64,000 nt of DNA from contig QJNS01000121.1 of NCBI GenBank assembly GCA_004154925.1, forward strand, positions 124,001-188,000. The letters run 5' to 3'. The stretch's first letter is position 1, and every line of letters starts with the position of its first letter. The notes under the pieces are model-generated. The model searched no databases, was not told the DNA's origin, and worked only from the letters and a program-made list of their open reading frames with translations. The position numbers were made by a program, and so were the translations under genes. The stretch is from Monosporascus cannonballus. Lineage: Eukaryota > Ascomycota > Sordariomycetes > Xylariales. Below are positions 38,900 to 49,059 of this stretch, piece by piece.

Positions 38900-41800
38900 A
38901 TTCCCAAAAAAGGCTTTAAACGCGACGATAAGAAACGTTAATAACCTTATTACCTTAAATATATAAATCGGAACGCATTAATATACCGCAATAGTAAATT
39001 GCGGAGCTCTGAACAGGAATTATATTGCACTAAATATAATTATTAAGCTTAAATTGCTATGAAAATACAACTTAAAATCTTATATAACGACGAATACCAA
39101 AATTCAGAAATTCGCCTACGATAAGCAAAAAATCATACGCGAAATTAATTATTTTAAGATTTTTGTTAAAAGACGATATTAAACGGTTAATTTCGATATC
39201 GTTCTATTTGGGAATTACGATATAATCTTAAGATTACTATAGATACGTTAATACGGAGTTTTAATTAATGAAAAAATTGGCCAGGTAAAATTTGTTTTAT
39301 TTCTTATTAACAAAAGAAAAAAAAATTAAAATCTTAATACTTAATCGATAATAACAATAAATGCAGGCATAAAAATACGACAAAAACATTACTACCCAAA
39401 AAAACAAGATATAAAAAAATTAAGTATTAAAAAATATAACGCATCATTATTACTATTAAAGCAAAATTAAGGTAATTGAATAACGATTTAAAATAATAAA
39501 AACAATAACCCCAGAAATTAGAAAATTTAACCAATATGCTACCACAATATTTCAAATACAAACAGCTTTTCAAAAAAGAACTCGATACGAAATTACCAGA
39601 ACATAACAAATAAAATCATAAATAATCCTTAAAAAGGATTTTCGACAAAGTTTTACCTTATTTACAACCTTAACGAAAACGAATTACGTATTTTTAAAAA
39701 ATACTTGGAAAATCGGTTACAGAAAAAATAAATTCAACTTTCGAAATTACCGGCAGAATACCTAATATTCTTCGTACCGAAAAAAAGACGGGAAATTATA
39801 ATTTATAATTAATTATCGATAATTAAATAACATTATTATCAAAAATCGAATACCATTACCCCTAATTACGGAAATAAAAAACCGACTTTACGAAACCAAA
39901 TAATTTATAACGCTTAGTTTTAAAGATAAATATAACTTTATTAGGATTAAGAAAAAATAAAAAATAAAAAATAACTTTTAGGACGAAATACGGATTATTT
40001 AAATATTTGGTTACATTAATAAGATTTACGAACGTTCTAGCAACTTTTTAACGAATAATTAACTATGTATTACGAAAATAATTTAATATTTTTGTCGTTT
40101 ATTATCTTAATAATTTTTTTATTTTTTTTTAAAAACAGAAAAAACATAGATAAAATATATTTATAAAGTCTTTTAAGCTTTACAAAACGCAAAGTTATTA
40201 ATTAATATAAAAAAAGTTAATTTTACAAAAAAAAAGTAAAATATTTAAGATATATTATAACCCTAAAAGATATCAAGATAAACCCCAAAAAATCGTTATA
40301 ATTATAAAATAACAAACGTCAATTACGGTTAAAGAAATACAAATATTCTTTAAATTTGCTAACTACTATAAAAATTTATTCGACGTTTTAGCAAAATAAT
40401 TACATCCCTAATAAATCTTACGAAAAAAAAATTTCAAATAAATACCAAATACGAAAAAGATATTTTAGGATATTAAGAATATAATTACCAGCAAACCAGT
40501 ATTAATTATGTACGATCTAAACCGCCTTATTAAATTAAAAACCGCTATTTCGCATTACGCGATAAACGTAATAATCGGATAACGAAATAATTAAGGTAAA
40601 TTATACCCTATTATATTTTTTTCGTACAAATTAAAAGGAACCGAACTTAATTACGGTATTTAAGATAAGGAATTTATAGCCATTATCATATCATTTCGGG
40701 AATTTAGGCATTTTTTTAAAGAAAGCTTATATTAAATTAAGATTTATACGGATTATTAAAATTTTACCTAATTTACCATAATTAAGGAACTTATAAAACG
40801 ACAGCTTCGTTACGCAGAAAAATTGGCAAACTTTAACTTCGTTATTATTTAAAAAAAATAATAAAACAAATTTTTTAAGCAAGCGATTAAACCTTAAAGA
40901 AAAATTGTTTAAAATTAGCCATATAATTTTTAATATTATTATAAAAAAATTTACGTTTATAATAGATTGCAACGATTTAGGTAATATCTTTCGATATATA
41001 TTAAAGAATTTAGTAATAAAATAATAATTTCTCAAAATACCAAAAAACGGACAAAATATAAGTTCTAAAAAAATACCAGCAGGATTTAATAAGAAACATA
41101 TCCGAATATTAATTATATAAATATCCCAAAATCCATAAAACCCTAAAAAAGCTTTAACGTATATATTTTTTTTCTTAGCATAAAATTAACGGTACAGAAA
41201 ATTATACGGCAATATAACGTTTACGCTAAAGCAAAGATTCGACGATACAAACTATATAAAGAATTATAGCTATTATTAATTACAAAACGACCATAATATT
41301 TAGTTATATGCGACTTTATTATTAAGCTTTTTATATCAGAAAACTTAATTACAAAAATATATTATGATAATATTGTCGTAATCGTCGACCGATTTACGAA
41401 ATTTTCTTGTTTTTCATTATAATATAAAAATATAAATACCGAGCAAATAACATATATTTTTTAAATTTACATTTGTAATATATACGTATTATTAATAAAA
41501 ATTATATTAAATAAAAGATTAATATTTATATTAACGTTTTAATAAGGCCTTATAATATAAATTGATTTAAATAATAAATTATTTAATGTATTTAAACCTT
41601 AAATAGATAAATAAACGGAACGAACGAATTAAACTTTAAAAACCTATTTATAATATTATGTTAATCACGAATAAAATAATTAGATTAAAAATTATTAATT
41701 CCTTAATTAACTTATGAATATAATTATTATAAAAATATTAAACTAATATTTACGAATGTGAATTTTCATTTTATATTAAAATTTTTTAAAAAAAAATATA

Positions 41801-42350
41801 ACGATAATCCAATTAACGTCAAAATACTCTTTATATTAAAATAATTATAATAATTATATCAAAAATTAAAATTAAAACTAAAATTGATACGAAATTAAAT
41901 AAATAATCTTTATAACTAAAAAAAAAATTAACCAGATTAATTTTCGAAAACGGAAAAGTGGTTTTTTTTGTTACAAAAAAATTTAAATAATATAACTTAA
42001 TAAAAAACTCGATTTCAAATATATTAATCTATATAAAATCGCCAAGAAAAGTTTAAAAAATAATTATTAATTAGAATTTCCATTAAATGTTATATTTTAT
42101 TTAATTCTTTCCGGTTTTTTATTCCAATTAATAATAAATATAATTAAAGTATATATAATATAAAACGATATAAAAAAATGAACAAATATACGTAATAAAA
42201 AAAATCCTTAATATACAGAAACAAAACGGATTTACCTAGTACCTAATTAAATAAAAAAAGTACCCGGATTCTAAGAACACCTAGGAATTCGTTAAAAATC
42301 TTATTAACGCCCAGTATTTATTAAAAAACTTTTACTGGTAACGACGGGCG
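38900..42350 (+). pseudogene. Gypsy pol pseudogene
   Basis: Protease, RT, RNase H, integrase and chromodomain in the order of chromoviruses. Blocks are recognisable although the frame is closed by dozens of stops. The chromodomain at the integrase C-terminus would have directed insertion to heterochromatin in the living element. Confidence 0.78.
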
Positions 42351-42981
42351 CGTCCCAATTAATAGCTGACCAGTCGGTAACCGAGATATCGAGCCAATTA
42401 GCCGCAATATATATTAACGTGATAACCGTAACGGTAACCTCCAATTGTTTTTATTTCTAATATTTTTATTCCTTTAATTCGTTTAACAATTTAAGCTTAC
42501 GTTATACTATAATAACGCCTTTCGAACGAATTAACGCCTTTTATTTACGTAAACGAATAAAAAAAATACTTTTTTTAAAAAAATATTTACGTTAAATTTC
42601 GAAATAAAGTTGTTAAAACTTTAATAATTATTTTTCGGTAAACGTTTTTGCGCGTTTTAAACGTTAATATTTGCAATAAATATTTTATAAAAAAATAAAT
42701 ACGCCGGTACTATTATAAAATGAATTTCGATTAATATATTTCTTATATCTTAAAACGTTTTCCATTATTTTATACCTTATATTCTTTTTGAAATAATAAA
42801 AATAAAATATAATTTCGTAATTAAATTCGTTAAAAGCTTTAGAAGGTCAATATAACGAACGGTAAAAAAACGAAGAACGCGACGAATTTTAGAAATACGA
42901 AATAACATAATTAAAAGCAAAAAAAAGGATATTCACTAAATAAAAAAAAGAAAAAAAAAGAAATCTTAAAGGCAAGATTTT

Positions 42982-42994
42982 AAAAGGGGGAAAA
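42982..42994 (+). other. Polypurine tract
   Basis: aaaagggggaaaa three bases before the 3' LTR, the plus-strand primer site for retrotransposon DNA synthesis. It is on the strand that agrees with the gag-pol direction. Confidence 0.75.
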
Positions 42995-42997
42995 TCG

Positions 42998-43372
42998 TAT
43001 TACGACCTAATAAGCTTCGGTCTTAAGAAATAATCAAACAAGGATCATACGGACCACCCCATAGGTTACGTAACGGTAATCATTACCAAGCTAATAATTA
43101 GAAATAATCCAAAAAAATTATAGGCGATTATGATCATTATTAGCCGTATAATCATAAATAATTAAGCCAAAAAGAAAAAAAATATATACGCTTATTATTT
43201 CCATAATTTAGATAATTTTAGCTTGTAATATAATATCGTTACCCAAGGTACCCTTGGTATTACGAAACGTAATACGTTACTGTATTTATTGCTCAGATTT
43301 CCACGATACTCCTGCCAACATAAACCCGTCGACTTAAGGTTTAATAGTTGGTTAAACCGCCAAGCCGTCACA
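42998..43372 (+). repeat. 3' LTR of the plus-strand Gypsy
   Basis: 375 bp, starting tattacgacc (TG start mutated to TA) and ending gccgtcaca. The right half is much less mutated than the matching half of the 5' LTR. Confidence 0.92.
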
Positions 43373-43377
43373 ACGGA
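43373..43377. other. Target-site duplication, right (ACGGA)
   Basis: Partner of 36644-36648. Confidence 0.9.
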
Positions 43378-43379
43378 GT

Positions 43380-43407
43380 AGTGCGCCATTTTTTTTGACT
43401 AGCGCCT
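43380..43407 (-). repeat. Right terminal inverted repeat of the mariner element
   Basis: On the minus strand begins aggcgctagtcaaa and ends aaatggcgcact. Three mismatches to 35172-35199. The compositional border of the window lies here. Confidence 0.8.
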
Positions 43408-43418
43408 GTGAGGCAACT

Positions 43419-43445
43419 AAAATACGGCTTGATTCTAGTGAGGCA
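43419..43445 (+). repeat. 27-bp direct repeat, right of the mariner element
   Basis: Partner of 35146-35172. Just before it a second gtgaggcaa (43408-43416) repeats its end, so the target itself looks locally repetitive. Confidence 0.65.
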
Positions 43446-43619
43446 AGTTTCGAAGCAGACAATTGGATTTAAAGCAACATTCTACTTTAGATTTCGAGAA
43501 ACAAACTGAGGAGTACAATAGCTATCCTTCAAACAAGGCTCGTAGCGTTCGGATTTTTATAGTTCGTCCCTTTTCGCCGCTGACCGTGTAAGGCAACCTG
43601 GTACGAAGAGTAAGAACTA

Positions 43620-45570
43620 CGCTTCGGACCCATTAAAGGCACTGTTGTTAAACTGCTTAGAGAGTGGTGTCGACGATAATGGTCTCCGGCCAAATCGCCA
43701 ACTTATACGCGCGTCTATCATGACCCCTCTATTGTCAGCATCAAATTCCTGGAGTCCGCCATTCGTCTGGCTGTGGCTGGAAGGATCCGAAACCAGGGCG
43801 GTCTCGCATAATTGATTCGTTGTGAAAGTCCAATTTCAGAAGCACAGATGCAAAATGCACTTGCCGGCAACTCCTGAGGCTAGTTGGCACCCGGGCAGAG
43901 AGTAGAATTCTTTTCCCTTGTGTAGTCACCTCAGGGCGGTAAGTTTGCTGCTGCAAGTAACAGGCCAATGGCTACCTCACGTCTTATAGTTAGCACGCTT
44001 TAAGCGGCATATTCGTAATGTTAATGAATCGGATTTTCTGCTAAGGGACGAACAGTTCCTGTACGGGCTGCCTTCAACTGCTCTAATATTCGCAGGCAAA
44101 CTTGACATAACCTGTGCGATCATTTCATCCATTTTCCTTGATGTTACCATTGATTCGTCTCTTCTTTTGGTCAGTCTTTGGGAAAGCCCTTGTATTCACG
44201 AGATCTAATAAGCATCAAGAAATCGTGACTCGTGCTCCTCGTGATGGACTATTGCCGTGTCGCCTGGCAAGGCTCCACAGCCACCACATGCTTCTTCATA
44301 ACGGTCCGGGTGATTATTTCTGCGAAATGGGGCACAACATAACCAATCTGCCGATATGCCGGTGTAGGTGTGGATGAAGGCAATCTCCCCGAGCCGTTTC
44401 CTACACTGAACGCCCCCCTTAGACCTCCGTCGTTACCTTAGCTCGGGGATTCGTAACCTAACATAGTTAGCGCACCCGCATCTCGAATGTTGTCGTGAAA
44501 TCTGGATCGTACCTTGACTCCCAATGCTCTCGCCTTGCTGAGGATGCCAACTCTCTTACGGGACGATACGCCGTGAGCGATCCTGGGGAAGCGTCAGCCA
44601 CATGCTTGTTACCATGAAACATATCTACCCGGAGGAAAAGACCTACTCGGCAGCAAATGTCTTGCGGTGCATCAGAAGAAGCTCGACATCCTTCTCATTG
44701 TGGACCAGGAACGCCTTATGTCCGGAGGGCATCTGGGAGAAGTATCAGTATCTGCTGCTAGATTTATTGTATCGAGTTACACCGACCATGTGACGGGTCT
44801 TCTTTGCGGAACCATAGCCGATCTTAGGCATGGCAGCCCTTCCTCTGAAGCGACGGCGGACAGCACTGTCGATACCCTTGGGCTTGCGCCAGCTGCTCGA
44901 GACTATTGAAGAGCGAAAGTGTTAGTCCCTTGAACAGAACGTGGAAGCGAGGAAAGGAGAAGGGCCACATACGACATTTGAAACGGTCGCTCTGGTGTCT
45001 CGTGAACGAGGGCTTGTCTATAATTCCATCGTTAATACTTCTGTCCCCAAGTCCAACGATCACGAGTAGACAGAATTCGTGGGAGGGTCGCAGGGTAATC
45101 GGCGCAGAAATTGGGCAGGAGGAGTCGGAACAACCGTACGCTTCTTGGTGATGGTAACCATCTGGCAGAATGTCAGCTAACGCGGCCTTACAAAACAGGT
45201 ATTGGTGGGAAGTGGAATTAACTAGTAAATTACCTTGGATGTGATGCAATAAGTGCTCTGTCTTGTCGTTGAGTAAGTTCCCTAGAGCAGCAAGACCACT
45301 ACTGAAATGCTCTTGTGTGTCTTTTTCGGCCTGGAGTTGACGACGGAATTTGGTACTTCGCAAAGTTTCGCAACCCGCACAATCATTTCCGTAACTTTAG
45401 CCCTCACGTGATGGAATTATGGCCCCGCTTATCTTCTTATCTTATCTGCCACAGGGGGCATCCAAACCTGCGGGATCTCTTATGGCAAAACATCGGCTTT
45501 ACTTCCCAGTACTTTGCTGCCGGGCTGCGGCAACGCCTAGCCAAGGACATTACTACTACGTATTGCTAAC
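43620..45570 (+). pseudogene. Probable decayed gene of unknown function beside the transposon block
   Basis: Balanced GC sequence with protein-like plus-strand pieces that shift frame and meet stops. Examples are YHDPSIVSIKFLESAIRLAV with GRIRNQGGLA (about 43714-43795), RFKRHIRNVNESDFLLRDEQ with FLYGLPSTALIFAGKLDI (about 43998-44110), DANSLTGRYAVSDPGEAS (44540-44595), [20 protein letters not shown] (44602-44661) and [20 protein letters not shown] with [18 protein letters not shown] (about 44712-44825). Many stops stand one C-to-T or G-to-A step from a sense codon, as if RIP had leaked from the neighbour. I do not recognise the family. Alternatives: an intron-rich gene I could not splice, or chance. 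The 179-codon minus-strand ORF at 44824-45363 overlaps it and is less convincing. Confidence 0.35.
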
Positions 45571-46343
45571 GCCACCTGTTGCTTGGCGGAGAGCCAAGGT
45601 TATAATAACCACCACCAATTCTTCCTGCAAGCGATGTCGTTTCTGAATCGCTATCTCATGCCAGTCACCCCCCATTTCAGCTCCGTCTAACTACAACCCA
45701 GCCAACTCGTCGCTTGTACTTATGTGTATTACCTGCGTGAGTATGGGGTCTGGAGCGCAGAGCCGAGATCCTGGTGTTGACTATACATACGAAACTATCA
45801 CCATAGACGTTGCGTATTGTACAGTGAGTAGTAACGTAGGATGCGTGTGAGTGAAACTCAGTTGCGCAGGGTTCCCCGCATCCTCCGCAAATACATCCCT
45901 TCAGGATAGTTGGAATCCTCTCGGATCTCTCCCTGTAACTTACCCGAACGCCTCCCCACTCAGGCTGCTCCGTCGGCTGCTCCCAATGGCAAGGGGGTTC
46001 GACCTTGAAGACATGCCTGCCTGCCTGCATGCACGATATTTTGAGGTCCTGAAAGGTCCTAATGAGCAAAGGATCCATGGCGGATGATCTATCTCCGCAT
46101 GCTGCACGGCAAAATGTGGTGTTATCCAACAACTACGGTTAGTTGTTATACAGATATTCGGGGTAATGATACCCCAGGGACCCCTCCCCCGGATATCTCA
46201 GCCATATGTCTCCATGATTCTTAATTCATCAGGGCCGCCTGGGAGACTCGGGACGAGATTCTCGGTCGCTCTCTTCTGGAGGCAGCTTACCTTTTCCCTG
46301 TTGCTGCTTAATTGTACCCATAACTTGACTCGACGTATCTATA
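45571..46343. promoter_or_regulatory. Intergenic, upstream region of the sugar transporter
   Basis: No convincing gene. A 151-codon minus-strand ORF (45677-46132) is rich in Cys, Arg and His without a motif and probably fortuitous. The region must hold the promoter of the gene starting at 46344, but no clear TATA box or known operator is evident. Confidence 0.4.
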
Positions 46344-49059
46344 ATGGCCATCATTGGATCTAAGGAGGAGCATGTCGGCGAGTCTCGGCTCACGGCCATC
46401 GCAAATGCTGATACCAAACGATGGTATCATAAGCCGAACCTCAGGTTTTTATATCTGATTCTCGTGCCTTGTGGCTTGGGAGTTGAATGGACATCTGGGT
46501 TCGATTCGTCCATGATGAACTCTCTCCAGGCCGTTACCTCTGTAAGCACCTGCTGCCGCCCTTTCCCTGTGCCCTCCTTTTCACTATGACGCATGGGTAA
46601 AACTCTCCGTTGGGATTCCGGAGTGAAGTTTCTCTCTCCCAAGAAACCGTGTAACTAATCCTAACAATTTACCGATTCGTTTGAACAGACCATGCTGACC
46701 ACGGGTGATGTAGTGGGTAGAATGTATGGTAAACCAGCGGCCTCGAACCGGTTCACCTGATCCATCGGACGAATTCTAATATGTAAGCAGACTTTGATAA
46801 CCCGACCGAAGGCCGTCTTGGTCTGTTAAACGCTATGTACTCTTTGGGGGCCCTGATGGCGATTCCTTTCGTTCCGACCGTTTCGCAGTATCTTGGCCGT
46901 CGATGGACCATCGTGGCCGCCTCGCTATTTATGAGCTTTGGTGCAGGTCTGCAGGCTGGTTCTACGACTGTTAGCATGTTCCTTGCTTCACGATGGGTGC
47001 TCGGGTTCGGCATTCCCTTTGCCATCGTGAATGCCTCTGCCTTAATCGGCGAGCTAGCCTTTGCCAAGGAGCGAGCTATCATGACTTCGCTATTCAATGC
47101 GTCTTGGTTTGTAGGGGCAATCGTAGCGGCCGGTGTTACGTATGGGACCTTTCAGATGACCACAACCTGGGGCTGGCGGATACCATCCCTCCTTCAGTTT
47201 GTCCCGAGCTTCTGTCAGATGTGCGTTGATGTCACCGCCGTCTTCTCTCATATGCCCCAACCCCAAGCTACAATTTGTTCTTTCGGGTGTCTCTTCCACG
47301 TCGAGAAGAGGCCACCGGACCATCCCAAATTCTCCATGTAATGGCCCATATCTCTGTCACTGACACCAGTGTTGCAGATGTTTCATGCCCTTCTGCCCTG
47401 AAAGCCCAAGGTGGCTGATATCGAAGGACCGGGGTGAAGAGGCGTACGCAATTCTCCAGAAATATCACAGCGAGGGGGAGGATGGTGACGAGTTCGTCCG
47501 TCTGGAGTACGCACAGATTCAAGGTACCATAGCACTGGAGAGGGAGAATGCCGCGACATTTGTCTGGGCAGACGTTGTTCGGTAATAACTCATCGCTCAT
47601 CTGCTTTTCCAGTGATGTATGAAACTTAAGCTAACCTGGGTGATAGTGACCCGCCAATGCGACGCCGTTTCCTCCTGGCTGCTATTGTGGGATTCTTTAC
47701 TCAATGGAGTGGTAACGGGCTTCTTTCTTTCTATATGAAGAAGATTCTTAACCTTGTCGGTATATCCGACAATCGCACCGTCCAGAAGATTATCCTAAGC
47801 AATACGTGCTGGGGCTTTATGTGAGTAAAGCCATGGCTCTCGTATCTTCCTCGAAACCCGTAGCCCGTACATAACTATCCCTTCGAGAATCTCTCCAAAG
47901 CGGCGTCACCCGAGACTCGGATCCCTTGTTCCATCGGTTGCGCCTCCGGGGTTTGCTGACTCCCAAGTGCTATAGGAATGCAGTACCAATTGCTTTAGTT
48001 GCACCTCACTATCCCCGTCGGAGGATGTTTTTGATATGCACGATCGGCACGGCGGCTGTAAGATACGCCCATACATTGACCCTCTCCCTCTTTGACCTCT
48101 ATATACGCTTGATATTCGCGTATATGCACTATCTTGTACCTACGTGTCTCTTTAGACCACGGCATCGGGGTTGAGTTGGCTGGGAGACTTGTCTGGAGGC
48201 GGAAGAGCTGACACCTCTATAGGTATACACCGTCTGGACTGTAGCATCTGCACGCTTCGCCATTGCGAATACCTCGAAGGCCGCGATTCCCGTCCTTGTA
48301 TTCATTTATCTGTACTCTCCCTTCTACAACATTGGTTGGAATGCGCTGACCTACACGTATATGGCGAGTAGCTCCCGTCTTCCGTCTTCCGCTTGTCTTC
48401 TTCCTCTCCCTGCTTAGTATATCACAGATCCCCTTTTATCGTCCTTCTTCCTTTTCCCGCCTCCCTTGCCTTCTCCCCTCTTTCCTTGTGCCCTTGGCCA
48501 GGAGGCCCTATATACGCCCCACGCCGATGACCCGCACATCATGGCTGTAGACAGCACCCATCGGGATTGGGAACACACTACTAACTCTGAAAGAATATAG
48601 GTCGAGGTCTTCCCCTACCACCAACGCTCCAAGGGGATAGCCGTCGAGCAGTTGACTGTCCGATTCGCCGTTTTCTTCAATACTTATGTTAATCCGATTG
48701 CACTAGACCGTATTGGCTGGAAATACTATATCGTCTATTGTGTTTGGATATTGGTAGAAATCGCGACGGTGTACTTGTTTTTCCCGGAGACACACAATCG
48801 AACGTATGTGAACACCAGCTCACATCCCTTACCGGTTTTGCACTCCTTTTCCCCGGTGCCCTTACGCTTTACAAGGCCGTGCCCTTGCTGTGTCCGCATG
48901 CGCAACGGATATGATTATTTAGACACTCACTAACTCGGACGCTTCCTTAGACTGGAAGAGTTATCATTTATGTTTGAAGGCAGGGACGTCCAGGACAAGG
49001 TACGAAACAACATCAACAAGCAGCTGGAACTTGAACCAGTAGGAGCGCATAAAGTATAG
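46344..49059 (+). CDS. MFS sugar transporter, lactose-permease-like
   Basis: Twelve-helix plasma-membrane sugar/proton symporter of the fungal sugar-porter family; the substrate cannot be read from sequence, and the closest look is to lactose/hexose permeases. Exons: 46344-46541, 46714-46723, 46791-47220, 47378-47581, 47647-47820, 47976-48057, 48223-48363, 48601-48803, 48951-49059 (1,551 bp, 516 residues, frame kept throughout). Family marks: GFDSSMMNSLQ in helix 1, LGRRWT after helix 2, PESPRWL at residues 220-226 before the central loop, YSPFYNIGWNALTYTYMVEVFPY-type helix 10 region, and PETHNRTLEEL at about 475-485. Exon 2 is a 10-bp microexon and intron 7 is GC-AG. Alternative for exon 2: 46690-46729, also in frame. 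The start fits family length and there is no better ATG upstream. Confidence 0.9.

Larger units (their letters stand above)
36649..43372 (+). mobile_element. Full-length RIP-degraded chromovirus (Gypsy) retrotransposon, plus strand
   Basis: 6,724 bp with LTRs at both ends, a 5-bp target duplication and a polypurine tract (42982-42994, aaaagggggaaaa) just before the right LTR. Plus-strand order: gag (37100-38250) with a decayed zinc knuckle, protease (38990-39230: NCGAxNxNYIALNIIIKLKLL), RT (39720-40130: FFVPKK start), RNase H (40600-40830: FFSYKLKGTELNYGI), integrase (41030-41960: IIKLPIS and VDRFTKFS blocks), and chromodomain (42230-42330: KKYPDSKNT-EFVKNLINAQYLLKNFYW). It is the same family as 27836-34572. 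Every domain contains stops, so it cannot move by itself. Confidence 0.92.
35172..43407 (-). mobile_element. Tc1/mariner-like DNA transposon interrupted by a Gypsy element
   Basis: The ends are inverted repeats of 28 bp (35172-35199 and 43380-43407) that match at 25 positions. Removing the nested Gypsy element and one target duplication leaves about 1.5 kb, a normal size for a fungal Tc1/mariner element. It carries a decayed transposase on the minus strand (35300-36475). The nesting order shows that this element landed first and the Gypsy later. No TA duplication is obvious at the outermost bases, so the exact ends could lie a few bases further out. Confidence 0.75.

Noticed and set aside
1..43377. 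Possibility that the AT-rich block is mitochondrial DNA or a bacterial contaminant
   Set aside because: It contains nuclear-type chromovirus and Tc1/mariner remnants with RIP mutations and runs continuously into nuclear genes; no mitochondrial gene was seen.
1..43377. ORFs of 60-100 codons scattered through the AT-rich block
   Set aside because: They are dominated by I, K, N, Y, F and L, have no motifs, and several are fragments of retrotransposon pol already explained (for example 30392-30592 and 31992-32186).
44824..45363. 179-codon minus-strand ORF as a gene
   Set aside because: No recognisable family, no good start context or splice extension, and plus-strand pieces in the same place look more protein-like.
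45677..46132. 151-codon minus-strand ORF as a gene
   Set aside because: Composition without motif, no plausible introns or homologous pattern; probably chance in GC-balanced DNA.
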